From: Candidatus Manganitrophus noduliformans
GTDB lineage: Bacteria; Nitrospirota; Nitrospiria; SBBL01; Manganitrophaceae
Reading direction: 5' to 3'
Assembly: GCF_012184425.1 (NCBI RefSeq)
Contig: NZ_VTOW01000002.1
Span: 620,001 to 684,000, forward strand
Length of the DNA stretch: 64,000 nt
Of the stretch, positions 41,777 to 51,325 are shown in pieces; positions within the stretch are counted from its first letter, which is position 1; each line of letters begins with the position of its first letter. The notes beneath the pieces were generated by a model, which saw only the letters and a list, made by a program, of their open reading frames with translations, made no database searches and had not been told where the DNA came from. A program made the position numbers and the translations under genes.

Positions 41777-43207
41777 TTATTCTTGATTGTTCGTGATCTT
41801 CTTTTCCCGGCGGGCGACGCCGGTTTCGGTGGCCGCTTTCGAGACCGCCTGGGCGACCACCTTTGCGACCTTTCGGTTAAAGACGCCGGGAACAATATAA
41901 TCTTCGGAGAGCTCGTCTTTTCGGATCACGGAGGCGATCGCCTCCGCTGCGGCGAGATTCATCGCGTCGTTGATCTCGGAAGCGCGGACATCCAAGGCCC
42001 CCCGGAAAATTCCGGGAAAGGCGAGGACGTTGTTGATCTGGTTGGGGTAGTCGGATCGTCCCGTCGCCATGATCCGGACGATCCCCTCCGTCTCCTCCGG
42101 CATGATCTCGGGGGACGGATTGGCCAGGGCGAAAACGATCGGATCGCGCGCCATCTTTTTCACCGCGGCGGCGTGGAGGATGCCGGCGACCGAAACGCCG
42201 ATGAAGACATCGGCCCCGACCAGCGCATCCTCCAGTTTCCCCTTTACCCGCTCCGGATTGGTTCGCTTCGCATACCGGCGCATCACCGGGTTCATCTCGA
42301 CTCTTCGGCCGGCACAGAGGATGCCGTCCCGATCGCAGCCGATAATCCGCTTTACCCCGGAAGAGAGAAGCATGTCGATGATCGCGGTGCCCGCGGCCCC
42401 CACGCCGTTCACGACGACTTTGAGATCCTCCCGCTTCTTTTTTACGATCCTCACGGCATTCAACAACGCGGCCAAAACCACCACGGCGGTCCCGTGTTGA
42501 TCATCGTGAAAAACCGGGATGTCGAGCGTCTTCTTAAGACGCCGCTCGATTTCGAAGCAACGGGGCGAAGAAATATCTTCCAAATTGATCCCGCCGAAGC
42601 CGGTGGCAATCCGCTGGACCGTTTCGACGATCTCATCCGGATCTTGCGTCGCAAGACAGATCGGATAGGCGTCGATCCCGGCGAACTCTTTGAAGAGCAT
42701 CGCCTTCCCTTCCATCACCGGCAGCGCCGCCTCCGGTCCGATGTTGCCCAGCCCCAAAACCGCCGAGCCGTCGGTCACCACGGCAACGCTGTTCTTCTTG
42801 ATCGTCAGGGCGAAGGCTTTGCCTTTGTCCTCCTGAATCGCCCGGCAGACCTGCGCCACCCCCGGGGTGTAGACACGGGAGAGATCGTCGCGGGTTTTGA
42901 TCGGAATGCGATTCGCAATCTCGATTTTCCCCCCGAGATGAAGCAAAAAGGTCCGGTCGGAGAGATGAACCACTTCGACGCCGGGAATCCGCTTGACCGC
43001 CTCCACGATCCGGGCCGTATGCGCTTCATCCCGTGTGCTGACGGTGATATCGCGGGTGATCCCCCCCCGATCGACGCTGACGATATCGATCGCGCCGATA
43101 TCCCCCCCGGCCCCTCCGATCGCCGACGTAATTTGGCCGAGCATGCCGATTTTATTCTTGAATTTCAGCCGCAGCGTTACGCTGCGGCTGGCGCTGGGAT
43201 AAACCAT
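41777..43207 (-). CDS. NAD-dependent malic enzyme with N-terminal ACT domain
   Basis: Malate dehydrogenase (oxaloacetate-decarboxylating) of 476 residues, giving pyruvate and CO2. An ACT domain occupies about residues 8-85 (LRLKFKNKIGMLGQITSAIG, GAIDIVSVDRGG) and suggests amino-acid control. The malic domain follows with YTPGVAQVCRAI, KNSVAVVTDGSAVLGLGN and FHDDQHGTAVV. The NAD domain has VVNGVGAAGTAI and FALANPSPEI. The C-terminus shows PGVFNRKVAKVVAQAV. It converges on the exporter gene with a 10-base gap and lies downstream of the prohibitin-like gene. No good ribosome binding site precedes the ATG. Confidence 0.93.
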   Translation of the reverse strand: MVYPSASRSVTLRLKFKNKIGMLGQITSAIGGAGGDIGAIDIVSVDRGGITRDITVSTRDEAHTARIVEAVKRIPGVEVVHLSDRTFLLHLGGKIEIANRIPIKTRDDLSRVYTPGVAQVCRAIQEDKGKAFALTIKKNSVAVVTDGSAVLGLGNIGPEAALPVMEGKAMLFKEFAGIDAYPICLATQDPDEIVETVQRIATGFGGINLEDISSPRCFEIERRLKKTLDIPVFHDDQHGTAVVVLAALLNAVRIVKKKREDLKVVVNGVGAAGTAIIDMLLSSGVKRIIGCDRDGILCAGRRVEMNPVMRRYAKRTNPERVKGKLEDALVGADVFIGVSVAGILHAAAVKKMARDPIVFALANPSPEIMPEETEGIVRIMATGRSDYPNQINNVLAFPGIFRGALDVRASEINDAMNLAAAEAIASVIRKDELSEDYIVPGVFNRKVAKVVAQAVSKAATETGVARREKKITNNQE

Positions 43208-43351
43208 ATTAAAAAGAACTCTGACAATAAACGAGCCGAAGCCGCGTCGGAGGCAGAATTCCGACGACGCGCTTCTACGCAGGGGTCTATGGGACGCGAA
43301 GACACGATGAACGCCGCCCCATCCTCCGGCACCCCACTTTCTTATTTTACA

Positions 43352-44173
43352 CTATTTTGTTTTCAGGCTGTTGACGTCGATGAACGGCATCGCCCCCCCG
43401 GAGACCTGAGGGAGTTTCCCGTCCCATTTTTCGATCGCGCGAAGCTGCAGCAGGATCGGCGTCAGGGTTTCCCGCTGTAACCGTTGCCCTTCCGCCTCGG
43501 CGCGCGCCTGGGTGATCCGCTGATCCGCCTCGATCTTGATCCGGTCCAGATCCCGTCTTGCCTTGAGCGCCGACTGCTCGGCGGTCTGCTTCGCCTCGAT
43601 CGCCCGGTTGAATTCCTCCGAGAAGGAGAAGTCGATGATCGAGAATTCGTCAACAAGGATATGAAACTGGACCAGCCGTTCAATCAAAGTCGTCTTGATC
43701 GCATCCTTGACCTCGCCCCGCCGGGTGATCAGCTCCTCGGCCGTAAAATGCGCCGTCGCCGCCTTGACCGCCTCCTGGACCGCGGGATCGATCACCCGCT
43801 CCTTGTAGCTGACGCCGACCTCCTGGTAGACTTTCTGCGCGCGGCTCGGATCGATATGAAAATTCACCGCGATCGTCGAGGAAACGTTCTGAAGGTCTTT
43901 CGACGCCGCCGGCGCGGCGGTTTGCGACTTCTGGACCCTCACATCCATCAGAACCACCTCTTCAACAAAGGGGATCTTGAAGTGCAGCCCCTCATCCAGC
44001 GTCACATCCCTGATCCCGCTCAGCTTGCTGAAGACCACCCCCCGCTGCCCGGCTCCGACCACCTGAAAGGAGCTGAAGAGAACAATCAGCAACAGCAGGA
44101 CGACGGCTCCGAGCACGATCAATCGTGGAAGATTCGCCCCACCCGGCATTTTCATCTCATAGATATCGGCCAT
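43352..44173 (-). CDS. Prohibitin/SPFH (Band 7) membrane protein
   Basis: Protein of 273 residues. One transmembrane helix at about residues 17-38 (LIVLGAVVLLLLIVLFSSF) is followed by an SPFH/Band 7 domain (about 40-210: GAGQRGVVFSKLSGIRDVTLDEGLHFKIPF) and a coiled-coil tail rich in Ala, Glu, Arg and Gln. Prohibitins form ring-shaped scaffolds in the inner membrane, often with FtsH-type proteases. The start has an excellent AAAGGAGG site. The 144 bases before malic enzyme carry only a weak hairpin, so the two may be co-transcribed. Confidence 0.9.
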   Translation of the reverse strand: MADIYEMKMPGGANLPRLIVLGAVVLLLLIVLFSSFQVVGAGQRGVVFSKLSGIRDVTLDEGLHFKIPFVEEVVLMDVRVQKSQTAAPAASKDLQNVSSTIAVNFHIDPSRAQKVYQEVGVSYKERVIDPAVQEAVKAATAHFTAEELITRRGEVKDAIKTTLIERLVQFHILVDEFSIIDFSFSEEFNRAIEAKQTAEQSALKARRDLDRIKIEADQRITQARAEAEGQRLQRETLTPILLQLRAIEKWDGKLPQVSGGAMPFIDVNSLKTK

Positions 44174-44490
44174 TCATATACCTCCTTTGTTTTAAATTCG
44201 GTTTCGGTTACATCTACCTGTTCGATCACCAATAATTCGTTGCGCTCCGGGAAGCGATGCCGGGGGTCGAGCCGTCGAGGGCTCCTCTGCGGGATGAAAT
44301 CCGTATCGCGGTGGATCTCGTCGAGAAGGTCTGATTCGAACGGACGCCAGTGGAGGAAGAAAGTCCCTCCGTGTGGAGGGCTATCCCGATCGGACCGAGC
44401 GGAGAGTGAATGAAATTATTATAAAAAGGGGGGAGTTGACTCATTCGCTTGTCCCTTCTTAACACATTCTCGACCGAATGGCAAGAATGT
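44174..44490. other. Intergenic stretch without recognised genes
   Basis: Roughly 320 bases between the divergent prohibitin-like and secreted-protein genes. The GC-rich part (about 44225-44400) contains short open frames without ribosome binding sites, family features or codon pattern. I see no RNA gene or repeat in it. Confidence 0.5.
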
Positions 44491-44493
44491 CAA

Positions 44494-44522
44494 TTGACTG
44501 GGTCGCCGAATCCCGCTATGAT
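44494..44522 (+). promoter_or_regulatory. Strong sigma70-type promoter
   Basis: TTGACT at 44494-44499 and TATGAT at 44517-44522 are spaced by 17 bases. The expected start is near 44529, giving a leader of about 14 bases that contains the AAAGGAGAG ribosome binding site of the following gene. Confidence 0.75.
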
Positions 44523-44542
44523 AGAAAGCAAAGGAGAGAGCA

Positions 44543-45298
44543 ATGAATCAGATCACGCGAACGTTCGGTTTTCTCTTCATCTTGTTCTTTTGGGTCAGCT
44601 TCGTCCAGGCGGAAGAAACGCCCATTCCTCAGGTGGAGCGCTATTTTCCGGATGAGGTGGGAATGTCCTGGAGCTATCGGGGATCGGTCGTTGACGACGT
44701 GCAACGCGTCGGCGCTTATATCAACACCGCCGCCGTCAAGGGAACCGCGGAGAAAAAAGGAACTCAAGTAAAGATCTTTACGGAGAGCAATCAGGCCGAT
44801 GAGGGCCCCGCCGAGAGCTACTTCGTCAGAGATGAAGAAGGGATCTCCTACTACGGCGGCAAACCGACGACCCCTTTCGAAAACCAGCTCGTCCCCTATC
44901 GGGTCATTCGATTCCCGCTGATTCTCAACAAACCTTTCTCTCAAATCGACAAGTCGATCACCTTCGCCCGCGATTTGGACGAGGATGGAAAAGAGGAACA
45001 GGCCCACGTCCAGGCGGAGATTGTCGCCTTGGGATTCGAGACGGTCTCGGTGCCGGCGGGGGTGTTTAAGGATTCCTTGAAATTAGAGGGGAGGATGAAA
45101 GTTTTCATCACCCTCTCCGGCGATGGGAAGGTCCTCCTCATGACCGACAAGACGACCAATTGGTTCGCGCCCGATGTCGGCATGGTCAAGGGGATCGAGA
45201 AGACCGAATTCCCCTCCCCGGACGGAGGGAATCCGACCGGATCGATCATCACCGAGGAGCTGTCCGAGTATTCAACAGGACGATCCTCGGCACATTAA
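44543..45298 (+). CDS. Secreted protein of unknown function
   Basis: Protein of 251 residues with a cleavable signal peptide (FGFLFILFFWVSFVQAEE, about residues 8-25). The mature part is predicted beta-rich and resembles, in general layout, periplasmic proteins with the YFPDEVGMSWSYRG opening that describe themselves as DUF3108/TapB-like. It includes FETVSVPAGVFKDSLKLEG and WFAPDVGMVKGIEK, motifs repeated across that group. No catalytic site is visible. It has its own strong promoter and converges on the small membrane-protein gene with a seven-base gap. Confidence 0.7.
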   Translation: MNQITRTFGFLFILFFWVSFVQAEETPIPQVERYFPDEVGMSWSYRGSVVDDVQRVGAYINTAAVKGTAEKKGTQVKIFTESNQADEGPAESYFVRDEEGISYYGGKPTTPFENQLVPYRVIRFPLILNKPFSQIDKSITFARDLDEDGKEEQAHVQAEIVALGFETVSVPAGVFKDSLKLEGRMKVFITLSGDGKVLLMTDKTTNWFAPDVGMVKGIEKTEFPSPDGGNPTGSIITEELSEYSTGRSSAH

Positions 45299-45305
45299 TT
45301 GGAAT

Positions 45306-45551
45306 TCACTCCTCTCGGGACATCTTCCAGACGAAAGCCATCGCAATCAGAAGGGGCAGGACGATGATCGCAACCTTGATCAGTTCGATCACGGCCGCGT
45401 CTTTTGCTTCGGAAGGGGTCATTTCGGAGGGAAGAAATGTCTTGAGGTAGTGGATCTCTTCCACCGAATGCCGGGCGACCAGAAAGATCGGCACCCAGAG
45501 GAGAAGAAGAGTCAATCCGACGACGATCCGCTTCTTCCGGCGCGGCTCCAT
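45306..45551 (-). CDS. Small membrane protein (81 residues), unknown
   Basis: A two-helix membrane protein: helix 1 at about residues 9-26 (IVVGLTLLLLWVPIFLVA) and helix 2 at about 54-76 (VIELIKVAIIVLPLLIAMAF), joined by an extracytoplasmic loop with HYLKTFLP. The ATG overlaps the stop codon of the flavoprotein gene (TGATG), which settles the start and indicates coupling. A longer in-frame extension upstream would lie inside that gene and is rejected. No family is recognised. Confidence 0.65.
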   Translation of the reverse strand: MEPRRKKRIVVGLTLLLLWVPIFLVARHSVEEIHYLKTFLPSEMTPSEAKDAAVIELIKVAIIVLPLLIAMAFVWKMSREE

Positions 45552-46924
45552 CACTCTCTCCCGACCATTTCGTCGGCCAGATAGAGCATGATCTCCGCCA
45601 GCGACGGATGGATGTGGCTGATCTTCGCATACTCCTCCACCGTCGACCGGAAATGCATCGCGACCGCCGCTTGGTGAATGAGAATCGACGCCTCTGCGCC
45701 GACAATGGCGGCGCCCAAGATCTCCCCCCACTGCGCATCGGCGACGATCTTGATAAACCCTTCTGTTCGATCGGTGATAATCGCTTTTCCGAGATCGCTG
45801 AAAGGAAACTTTCCGACACGGACCGGAATTCCCCGCTCCCGCGCGTCGCGCTCGGAGAGGCCGACCCGCGCGAACTCCGGATCGCAAAAGACCGCGCGGG
45901 GAAAGACCCGGTAGTCGGCCTTTTGGACCGGCCCCTTCACTAGGTTCGTCCCGGCGATCTCTCCCTCGTAGGTCGCCATGTTGACGATTTGAGCCCCCCC
46001 GGTCACATCCCCCGCCGCGTAGATATTCGGATTGCTCGTTTGAAGGAAATCGTTCGCAACGATCCCGAGGGGGTGCGTCTCCACGCCGGCGGCCGAAAGA
46101 TGGAGCCCGTCGATATTTCCGGTCCGGCCGGTCGCGATCATGATCACCTCGGCCTCTACTTTCTGGACCCGCTCATGTTCCTCAAAAGAGATCCACTCCC
46201 CCTGCCGATCCCGCTCGATCATCACCTCCCGGACCCCGGTCCGGAGGTCGATGCCGTCGTTCCGAAGAATCTCGGCGAGCGCCTCGCTGACATCTTCGTC
46301 TTCGTGGCTTAAGATCCGCTCGCCTCGCTGCAGGAGGGTCACCTTCACCCCCATCCGGGCGAAGAACTGGCCGAACTCGGTCCCCTCGACCCCGCCGCCG
46401 ATGATCACCATCGACTCCGGAAGCGATTCCATCTCCAGCGCTTCATCGCTCGTGATATAGCCGGCCTCTTCCAGGCCGGGAATCGGCGGAATCATCGCCC
46501 GCGATCCGGTGGCGATGAGGAACCGCTCGGCGGAATATCGTTCGTCGCCGACTTGGACCTCTTTTCCGGAGAGAAACCGCGCCCGCCCCGAAAGCAGCGT
46601 GATATTCGGATGCCGGAGGACCCCCTGGTACGCATCGTCGGCCATCTCGGCGATCAATTTATCTTTGCGCTGTTTGATCTGATCGAAACGGATGCCGACA
46701 TGTTTCCCCGGATAGATTCCCACCTCGGGCGCTTTCTTGAGCAATCCGATCAATTCCGAAGAACGAAGATAAGCTTTCGTCGGCATACATCCCTTGAGGA
46801 TGCAGAGCCCGCCGAAGGGACCGGTCTCGACCAGGCCGACCTTCGCCCCCAGCTTCGCCGCCGCCTTGGCCCCATACCGCCCCGCGCTTCCGGCCCCGAT
46901 CACCATGACATCGAATGTTTTCAT
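45551..46924 (-). CDS. Dihydrolipoamide dehydrogenase-like flavoprotein
   Basis: Pyridine nucleotide-disulfide oxidoreductase of 457 residues. The FAD motif VIGAGSAGRYGAKAAAKLGA and the redox disulfide GGLCILKGCMPTKAYL (C-x4-C) are near the N-terminus. An NAD motif, IIGGGVEGTEFGQFFARMG, lies near the middle and the second FAD motif IYAAGDVTGG later. The C-terminal base region is HIHPSLAE. These fit lipoamide dehydrogenase or a related reductase such as mercuric reductase, but there is no N-terminal HMA domain and no C-terminal vicinal cysteines. The ATG at 46924 is used because an upstream extension would run into the permease gene. Confidence 0.88.
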   Translation of the reverse strand: MKTFDVMVIGAGSAGRYGAKAAAKLGAKVGLVETGPFGGLCILKGCMPTKAYLRSSELIGLLKKAPEVGIYPGKHVGIRFDQIKQRKDKLIAEMADDAYQGVLRHPNITLLSGRARFLSGKEVQVGDERYSAERFLIATGSRAMIPPIPGLEEAGYITSDEALEMESLPESMVIIGGGVEGTEFGQFFARMGVKVTLLQRGERILSHEDEDVSEALAEILRNDGIDLRTGVREVMIERDRQGEWISFEEHERVQKVEAEVIMIATGRTGNIDGLHLSAAGVETHPLGIVANDFLQTSNPNIYAAGDVTGGAQIVNMATYEGEIAGTNLVKGPVQKADYRVFPRAVFCDPEFARVGLSERDARERGIPVRVGKFPFSDLGKAIITDRTEGFIKIVADAQWGEILGAAIVGAEASILIHQAAVAMHFRSTVEEYAKISHIHPSLAEIMLYLADEMVGRE

Positions 46925-46979
46925 GCCGCGATTATGATACCTCACTTTCGTCTTGTTCTCAACAATGTGATTCGGATCG

Positions 46980-48146
46980 TCAGGAAGCCCGGAAGGCTTC
47001 GACGATTTTTTGGCGGGAGGCGCGGACCGCCGGGAGGAAGCCGCCGAGGAAGCCCATCGCGAGCGCGAAGGCAAGCGACTGGACGACAATCGCCGGAGAG
47101 AGAATAAAACGGAAAGCCAGCTCGGAAAAGGTGGCGAAGTTGGTCGTTGAGACGGTGACGAACTGGAGGAGCGAGGCGAGGAGGATCCCGATCCCCCCGC
47201 CGATTGAAGCGAGCAGGAGCGATTCAAAAAGAAAAGCGCCGAGAATGCTCCGCCGGGGGAAGCCGAGGGCCCGCATCGTCCCGATCTCGGTCGTCCGGTT
47301 GGCGACCGAAGCGTACATCGTGATCATCGCCCCGATCATCGCCCCCAGGCTGAAGATCACGGTGACGAAGAGCCCCAGCACCCGGATAAAGGTCGCCATC
47401 ATCTCCGACTGCTCGGCGTAATATTGCTTCTCCCGCGCCACCTCTACCGTCAGCCGGGGGTCGGACTCCAGGCGCGATTTGAGGGAGGAAAAATCACCGG
47501 CGCTTGAGAGCTGCGCGGTGATCGATGAGAAGACCGGCCGGCGGAAGGCCTGAACCAGCTGCTCGGCATCGACCCAGATCTCCGATTCAAACCCCGCCCC
47601 CTCCGCATCGAATACACCGACGACGGTCCAGTCCCGCATGCCGAACCGGATCGTCTCCCCCAGCCCGGCCCCCTGAAAGCCCTCCGCGACGGGGCGCCCG
47701 ACGATCACCTCCGAAAGCCCCGGCCGCCAGCGGCGACCCTCCACCAGTTTCACCTGCGGACGCATCGTGAGCGACTCGGGGGCCACCCCCCGGATCTGGA
47801 CGTGGGACGGATTGCTGCTCCCCCGCTTGGGGAGATTGATCAGAACGACGACTTCGGAGGCCGCCAGACGATTCCCCTCCGGACCGACGGCGATCTCCGG
47901 TTGGCTCTTGACGATGTTGACCGCATTCCGATCGAGCATGCTCATGAATTCCGATTCGGCCCCTTGGCGGACGATGATGGCGTTTTTATCCGACCCGGTC
48001 CCCACCAGCGTCTTCTCCAGCCCGTTCGCCAGCATCAATACCGCCGAGAAAACGAAGATCACCAGCGCAATTCCTCCCGCCGTCAGGAAGGTCGTCAGCC
48101 GCCGCGTCCAGAGATTACGAAAACTGTAGTTGAGAGGAATGATCAT
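46980..48146 (-). CDS. ABC transporter permease, MacB/FtsX type (second copy)
   Basis: Permease of 388 residues with an N-terminal helix (about 18-40), a MacB periplasmic core domain (about 45-235) and three C-terminal helices carrying the FtsX domain (about 260-385: SLGAMIGAMITMYASVANRTTEIGTMRALGF). It starts four bases inside the preceding permease gene and so is its translationally coupled partner. The two permeases plus ATPase and adaptor form a MacAB-like system that works on a periplasmic substrate, such as a lipoprotein, peptide or drug. The substrate is unknown. Confidence 0.9.
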   Translation of the reverse strand: MIIPLNYSFRNLWTRRLTTFLTAGGIALVIFVFSAVLMLANGLEKTLVGTGSDKNAIIVRQGAESEFMSMLDRNAVNIVKSQPEIAVGPEGNRLAASEVVVLINLPKRGSSNPSHVQIRGVAPESLTMRPQVKLVEGRRWRPGLSEVIVGRPVAEGFQGAGLGETIRFGMRDWTVVGVFDAEGAGFESEIWVDAEQLVQAFRRPVFSSITAQLSSAGDFSSLKSRLESDPRLTVEVAREKQYYAEQSEMMATFIRVLGLFVTVIFSLGAMIGAMITMYASVANRTTEIGTMRALGFPRRSILGAFLFESLLLASIGGGIGILLASLLQFVTVSTTNFATFSELAFRFILSPAIVVQSLAFALAMGFLGGFLPAVRASRQKIVEAFRAS

Positions 48147-49315
48147 CCCACCCTCCTCAACCCATCCACAATCCGCACCTGCACCGCCCGCCAGGTGGGG
48201 AAAGCGCTGGCGGCGAGGCCGACGATGAGCGCCATCAGGGCACAGATGATTTGCGTGCTCGTCGCCACATCGAACGCCGGGAAGATCGCCCCCATCGCAT
48301 CCCCCATCGCCCGCTCGAAACCGTTCGCCGCGGGGTAGGTGATCAGTATTCCCAAAAGACCGCCCGTCAGGGCGATGAGGAGCGACTCGCCGATGATGAA
48401 AACAATCAGATGCCGCGCCCCGAAGCCGAGGGTCTTGAGGACCGCATACTCCGAGAGACGCTCGCGCGCCGTCATCGCCATGGTGTTCGAGAGGACCAAA
48501 AGAATCACCCCGATGATCACCATCGAAATGATCCGAAGCGCCACTAGAATCGTCTCGCTCATCGAAATGAAGCCGAGGACGAAGACCCGCTCCGTTTCGG
48601 TGAGCGTTTCCGCGAGCGAATTCTTGAACCGCCGGTCGATCGCCTCCGCCACCTCCGCCGCCTGTTTCGGGTTCTGAACCTTCACGACATACCAGCCGAC
48701 ATTCCCCGCCTGAAACGGCGCCGTCTGCCGGAGCTTCTCGTCGAGGTATTGGTAGTGGAAGTGAAACTGCGTCTCATCGGTCGACTTTTGCTCCCCGGTG
48801 TAGATCCCCCGGATGACAAACTCCCACTCTCCCGGAAAGATCATCCCGCGCATCTGGATCGTATCGCCGACCTTCCAGTTGAAGCGCTCCGCCAGCTTCC
48901 GCCCCGCCACCGCGGCGTTCCGCTGCTGCTTGAACACCGCCTCCTGCTCTGGGGGGAGCTGGAACTCGGGGTAAATTTCGTACCAGGTGGTCGCATCGAC
49001 GGCGAACTGGGGAAACTGCGAATGCTTCTCGTCGATGTAAATCCCGCCGAACCAGTTGGCGTACGACACGTCGGCCACCCCGGGGATTCCCCGAATCGCC
49101 TCTCGATAAGAGAGCGGCAACGAAAAACCGAGCGAAACGGCATTGCGGGTGATCAGCCGGTTCGGCGCCGAGGCATCGACCCCGGAGTACCAGGCGCCGA
49201 TCACCGTCCGGATCAAGCCGAAGGCGCTGATGGCGATGGCGATTCCGAAGACGGTCAGAATCGACCGGAGCGGATGGCGCAGGGTGTTTTTCAAGATGAG
49301 GCGGAATAATTCCAT
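48143..49315 (-). CDS. ABC transporter permease, MacB/FtsX type (first copy)
   Basis: Permease of 390 residues, same layout as its downstream partner: a helix at about 18-40, a MacB-type periplasmic domain (about 50-250), and an FtsX domain with three helices at the C-terminus ([40 protein letters not shown]). Two different permeases suggest a heterodimeric channel, unlike E. coli MacB in which ATPase and permease are one chain. It begins at the last base of the ATPase gene. Confidence 0.9.
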   Translation of the reverse strand: MELFRLILKNTLRHPLRSILTVFGIAIAISAFGLIRTVIGAWYSGVDASAPNRLITRNAVSLGFSLPLSYREAIRGIPGVADVSYANWFGGIYIDEKHSQFPQFAVDATTWYEIYPEFQLPPEQEAVFKQQRNAAVAGRKLAERFNWKVGDTIQMRGMIFPGEWEFVIRGIYTGEQKSTDETQFHFHYQYLDEKLRQTAPFQAGNVGWYVVKVQNPKQAAEVAEAIDRRFKNSLAETLTETERVFVLGFISMSETILVALRIISMVIIGVILLVLSNTMAMTARERLSEYAVLKTLGFGARHLIVFIIGESLLIALTGGLLGILITYPAANGFERAMGDAMGAIFPAFDVATSTQIICALMALIVGLAASAFPTWRAVQVRIVDGLRRVG

Positions 49316-49989
49316 CAGGCGAAGGACCCCTTGTCTAAATGTCGCACCGCCTTCGCACGTTCCGCCGCGCGGGGATCGTGGGTCACCATCACGATCGTTT
49401 TTCCATATTCCGTATTCAGCCGGCCGAGGAGGTTCATGACCTCCTCGGCGGAGGTTCGATCGAGATCGCCCGTCGGCTCGTCGGCGACCAACAACGGCGG
49501 ATCGGTCACAATCGCCCGGGCGATCGCCACCCGCTGCTCCTGACCGCCGGAGAGCTGCTTGGGATAGTGATGAATCCGGTCGGCCAAACCGACCAGCTCC
49601 AGCGCCACGGCGGCATGCTCCCGCCGCTCCTGCTTCGCAAGCGGGGTCAGGAGGAGCGGCAGCTCGACGTTTTCAAGCGCCGTCAGGACCGGCAGGAGGT
49701 TGTAGAACTGGAAGATAAAACCGATCGTCTGCGACCGCCACCGGGCCAATTCCGATTCGGTGAGCGCGCCGAGCTCGGTCCCGGCCACACGAAGGAGGCC
49801 GCGCGTCGGACGATCGATTCCGGCGATCAGATTCAGCAGGGTCGTTTTTCCGGAGCCCGACGGCCCCATCAGCGCAAGGAACTCTCCCTCCGGCACCGTC
49901 ATCGAGATGTTTTGGAGCACCGGAATTTCCAGCGTGTCCCGATGATACGATTTTGAAACGTCGATTAGTTCGATGAGTGAATCAGCCAT
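49315..49989 (-). CDS. ABC transporter ATPase, MacB/LolD type
   Basis: ATPase of 224 residues with Walker [10 protein letters not shown], the signature [15 protein letters not shown], Walker [13 protein letters not shown] and H-loop VTHD, of the LolD/MacB-type (FtsE-like) group. The ATG at 49989 starts the standard [16 protein letters not shown] longer frame to 50076 would read through the inverted repeats between this gene and the adaptor and is rejected. Its 3' end touches the first permease gene. Confidence 0.92.
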   Translation of the reverse strand: MADSLIELIDVSKSYHRDTLEIPVLQNISMTVPEGEFLALMGPSGSGKTTLLNLIAGIDRPTRGLLRVAGTELGALTESELARWRSQTIGFIFQFYNLLPVLTALENVELPLLLTPLAKQERREHAAVALELVGLADRIHHYPKQLSGGQEQRVAIARAIVTDPPLLVADEPTGDLDRTSAEEVMNLLGRLNTEYGKTIVMVTHDPRAAERAKAVRHLDKGSFA

Positions 49990-50002
49990 AAAACCGTTAT
50001 GG

Positions 50003-50086
50003 GTTAAACGTGAATCGTTAATCGTAAAAGCGAAAAGGCCCATTGGTTTCCGATTTTCACGTTTAACGAATAACAATTAACGATTC
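50003..50086. repeat. Interleaved inverted repeats between adaptor and ATPase genes
   Basis: GTTAAACGTGAA (50003-50014) pairs with TTCACGTTTAAC (50056-50067), and AATCGTTAAT (50013-50022) pairs with ATTAACGATT (50076-50085). The two pairings interleave rather than nest, so only one hairpin, or a pseudoknot, can form at once. The adaptor stop codon lies inside the outer repeat. It may control coupling between the two genes, or may simply be a degenerate dispersed repeat. Confidence 0.55.
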
Positions 50087-51312
50087 GCACTCTCTCCTAT
50101 CTGAACCCGATCTCCGGGAGCCAGATTCTCAGGGGGATTGAGGACCACCCGGTCGCCCGGCTTGAGTCCTTGCTTGATCTCGACCTGGCTCCCGAGCGGC
50201 CCACCAGTCTCCACCGGAACCATCTCGACATGCTCTTCCCGAATGCGAAAGGCCACTTTTCGATCTTCCCGGGTGACGATCGCGCCGGGGTTCACCGTGA
50301 CGATCGGCGCTCCTCCTTGATCGGCCTTAGGCTCGGAGAGGAAGGCGACCTTGGCGCTCATCTCGGGGAGGACCCGGTCGTCGAGGTTGAGAAAACGAAT
50401 CTTGGTCAAAACCGTCGCCTTGGCCCGGTCGGCCGTCGGGACGATTGTCTGAACAACCCCCTCGTATTTCGTTTCCGGATAGGCGTCGAGGGTGATCTCG
50501 GCCGCCTGGCCGATCCGGACCTTTTCGATATTCGATTCGGAGACGTCGGCCTCCACCTGAAGCGACGACATGTCGGCCATCGTCACCACCGCCGCCTTTA
50601 CCTGCGTCGATGTGCCGAAGGGGGCCACCACCTCCCCGACCTCGGCGTTCTTCGTCAGGACTGTCCCGTCGAACGGCGCCCGGATGACGGTGTTCTCCAC
50701 TTCGACTTCGGCGGAACGGACCGCCGCCTCGGCCGCTTTCACCCCCGCCGCGGCCGAGGCGAGCGCCGCCTTTGACCCGCGGTATTGCGCCTCCGCTGCG
50801 TCGAAATCTGCCTGAGGAACAAGCCCCTCCTCCAGCAGACTTTTCTTCCGTTCGTAATCGGAGGTCGCATTGTCGAGCGCCGCTTTCGCCTGATCATACG
50901 CCGAGCGGGCGACATTGAGATTCGCCCTGGCGCGCGCCAAGGCCGCTTCCATGTCGTCGCTCTCCAGCCGGCCGATGATGTCCCCTTTCTTCACCCGGTC
51001 CCCTTCGCGCACCCGCAATTCGACCAGCCGGCCGGTCCCCTTGGAGGCGACCGCGGCGCGCCGCTGGGCGACCACGTAACCGCTGGCGTTGAGGAACGGA
51101 ACCGACTGAGACGGATCGAGGGAGGAGACGGTCGCCACTTCGACCGATTTCGCCGCGCCGCTGAAGGCGCGAAGGCCGATCACAACCCCCATCGCCGTGA
51201 CCAGAAAGAGAACAATCCAGAGCCCTTTTCGGCTTCGACGGGGGGTCGATCCGGCTCCGGTATTTTTCCAATCAATCTTGAGACGGGAGAGGTCGGAAGG
51301 CTTCGTTTCGAT
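50077..51312 (-). CDS. Periplasmic adaptor (HlyD/MacA/RND-MFP family), probable ATC start
   Basis: Membrane-fusion protein of about 411 residues. A basic N-terminal stretch and one transmembrane helix (GLWIVLFLVTAMGVVIGL) are followed by barrel-sandwich halves (VASKGTGRLVELRVREGDRV; NTVIRAPFDGTVL), a coiled-coil hairpin rich in Ala (about 100-190) and beta-barrel domains. It links the inner-membrane ABC parts to an outer-membrane channel, which is not encoded here. The first ATG (51192) would cut the membrane helix in half. The frame stays open to a stop at 51325, with no ATG, GTG or TTG, but AAAGGA lies seven bases before an ATC at 51310-51312, taken here as the start. Confidence 0.8.
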   Translation of the reverse strand: METKPSDLSRLKIDWKNTGAGSTPRRSRKGLWIVLFLVTAMGVVIGLRAFSGAAKSVEVATVSSLDPSQSVPFLNASGYVVAQRRAAVASKGTGRLVELRVREGDRVKKGDIIGRLESDDMEAALARARANLNVARSAYDQAKAALDNATSDYERKKSLLEEGLVPQADFDAAEAQYRGSKAALASAAAGVKAAEAAVRSAEVEVENTVIRAPFDGTVLTKNAEVGEVVAPFGTSTQVKAAVVTMADMSSLQVEADVSESNIEKVRIGQAAEITLDAYPETKYEGVVQTIVPTADRAKATVLTKIRFLNLDDRVLPEMSAKVAFLSEPKADQGGAPIVTVNPGAIVTREDRKVAFRIREEHVEMVPVETGGPLGSQVEIKQGLKPGDRVVLNPPENLAPGDRVQIGESANR

Positions 51313-51325
51313 GGCGATTTCCTTT

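Noticed and set aside
41738-43480. 580-codon open frame on the plus strand
   Set aside because: It lies antisense to the malic enzyme and carries no family motifs; malic enzyme motifs on the other strand are unambiguous, and long antisense frames are expected in GC-rich genes.
44226-44465. 79-codon minus-strand ORF before the prohibitin-like gene region
   Set aside because: No ribosome binding site, no family features, and it overlaps the strong promoter region of the divergent gene.
45551-46924. Mercuric reductase
   Set aside because: There is no N-terminal heavy-metal domain, no C-terminal vicinal cysteine pair and no mer gene nearby; lipoamide-dehydrogenase-like is safer.
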